Shown here: positions 5,766 to 6,336 of the stretch, piece by piece
Layout: each line of letters begins with the position of its first letter
Numbering within the stretch: position 1 is the stretch's first letter
From: UMGS1889 sp964540575
GTDB lineage: Bacteria > Bacillota > Clostridia > Oscillospirales > Ruminococcaceae
Length of the DNA: 6,336 bases
Reading direction: 5' to 3'
Assembly: GCA_964540575.1 (NCBI GenBank)
Contig: CAZINI010000090.1
Location: 1 to 6,336, forward strand
Notes under the pieces: generated by a model
What the model was told of the DNA's origin: nothing
Databases searched by the model: none
What the model saw: only the letters and a program-made list of their open reading frames with translations
Program-made: the position numbers and the translations under genes

Positions 5766-6336
5766 ATGGAAATAAAATGGCATACGGCTAATCTTAAAGA
5801 TATGATAGAAATCAATCCAAAGGAATTTTTGCCAAAAGGAACGATAGCAAAAAAAATATCAATGGATATGCTTCAACCATTTCGTAGAGATATTCAAAAA
5901 TACGAATTATCGGAGTTTGCAGGTGGTACTAAGTTCAGAAATGGTGATACAATAATGGCAAGAATAACACCTTGCCTTGAAAATGGAAAAACCGCTAAGG
6001 TTAGTATTTTAGAAAGCGATGAAGTAGGATTTGGTTCTACAGAATATATTGTATTCAGAGCTATCAAGGGGGTTACAGATGCGGATTTTGTTTATTATCT
6101 TATATGTAGCCCCATTGTGCGTGAACCCGCAATAAAATCAATGGTTGGTTCATCGGGCAGGCAACGTGTACAAACAAATGTCTTAGAAAAACTTGTAATT
6201 AACTTCCCGAATTTTGAAATTCAACGAAAAATTGGCTGTTTTCTTAGGTCAATTGATGATAAAATCGAACTTAATATTAAGATAAATGAAAATTTACTCT
6301 GGCAAATTATAGTATGTCTTATAATTTTTTTAGCTT
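5766..6336 (+). CDS. hsdS: Type I restriction-modification specificity subunit HsdS (partial, 3' end beyond window)
   Basis: The reading frame stays open for 190 codons to the window edge, so only the first target-recognition domain and start of the central spacer are seen. HsdS reads one half of a split DNA site with each recognition domain and holds the HsdM subunits. Visible marks are FRNGDTIMARITPCLENGKT (57-76), GFGSTEYIVFRA (88-99), GSSGRQRVQTNVLEKL (128-143) and FEIQRKIGCFLRSIDDKIEL (150-169), the last being the conserved start of the coiled-coil spacer. The ATG at 5766 follows a GGGGA ribosome binding site (5755-5759) with 6 bases spacing, 2 bases after the PIN gene stop. Like the PIN gene, it is AT-rich compared with hsdM. 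The last dozen codons (from about 6297) turn hydrophobic (WQIIVCLIIFLA), unlike the usual charged spacer helix. Codons 28-31 contain a run of eight A (5849-5856). Confidence 0.9.
   Translation, partial: MEIKWHTANLKDMIEINPKEFLPKGTIAKKISMDMLQPFRRDIQKYELSEFAGGTKFRNGDTIMARITPCLENGKTAKVSILESDEVGFGSTEYIVFRAIKGVTDADFVYYLICSPIVREPAIKSMVGSSGRQRVQTNVLEKLVINFPNFEIQRKIGCFLRSIDDKIELNIKINENLLWQIIVCLIIFLA

Overview
The window looks like an accessory defence-type locus from a low-GC Gram-positive bacterium. A gut Clostridia member (Ruminococcus or Lachnospiraceae-like) is the best guess. This rests on the AT-rich sequence, strong GGAGG-type ribosome binding sites, consensus sigma-A promoters and the flavour of the proteins. 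It is an inference, because no taxonomic marker gene is present. All five genes are on the + strand.

Layout: bases 1-237 hold no gene but are dense in regulatory-looking sequence: an extended -10 element, two related palindromes with TTGG/CCAA half-sites, and a sigma-A-like promoter surrounded by three ATGTCA boxes. Then comes an AraC-type regulator with its DNA-binding domain at the N-terminus (238-1008). Twenty bases later follows a 672-residue protein joining a phospholipase-D-like nuclease domain to a P-loop NTPase domain (1029-3047). These two appear to form one transcription unit.

A 159-base gap carries a near-perfect sigma-A promoter (TTGACA, 17 bp, TGATATAAT). It drives a second unit: the type I restriction-modification methyltransferase hsdM (3207-4721), a PIN-domain nuclease overlapping its end by 14 bases (4708-5763), and the specificity gene hsdS, which starts 2 bases later and runs off the window (5766-6336). 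No hsdR restriction subunit is in the window; it may lie beyond either edge.

How the parts may work together: HsdM plus HsdS would form the DNA N6-adenine methyltransferase that marks self DNA. The PIN protein sits where some type I loci carry a silent RNase effector (as PrrC does in EcoprrI). It may therefore be an RNA-targeting back-up effector controlled by the methylase/restriction complex. The AraC-like protein plausibly controls the PLD-NTPase, a candidate DNA- or RNA-cleaving effector with its own motor or switch domain. Whether the two units form one defence system or are neighbours in a defence island cannot be settled from this window. The most interesting points are the PIN gene embedded in the hsd operon and the AraC/PLD-NTPase pair.
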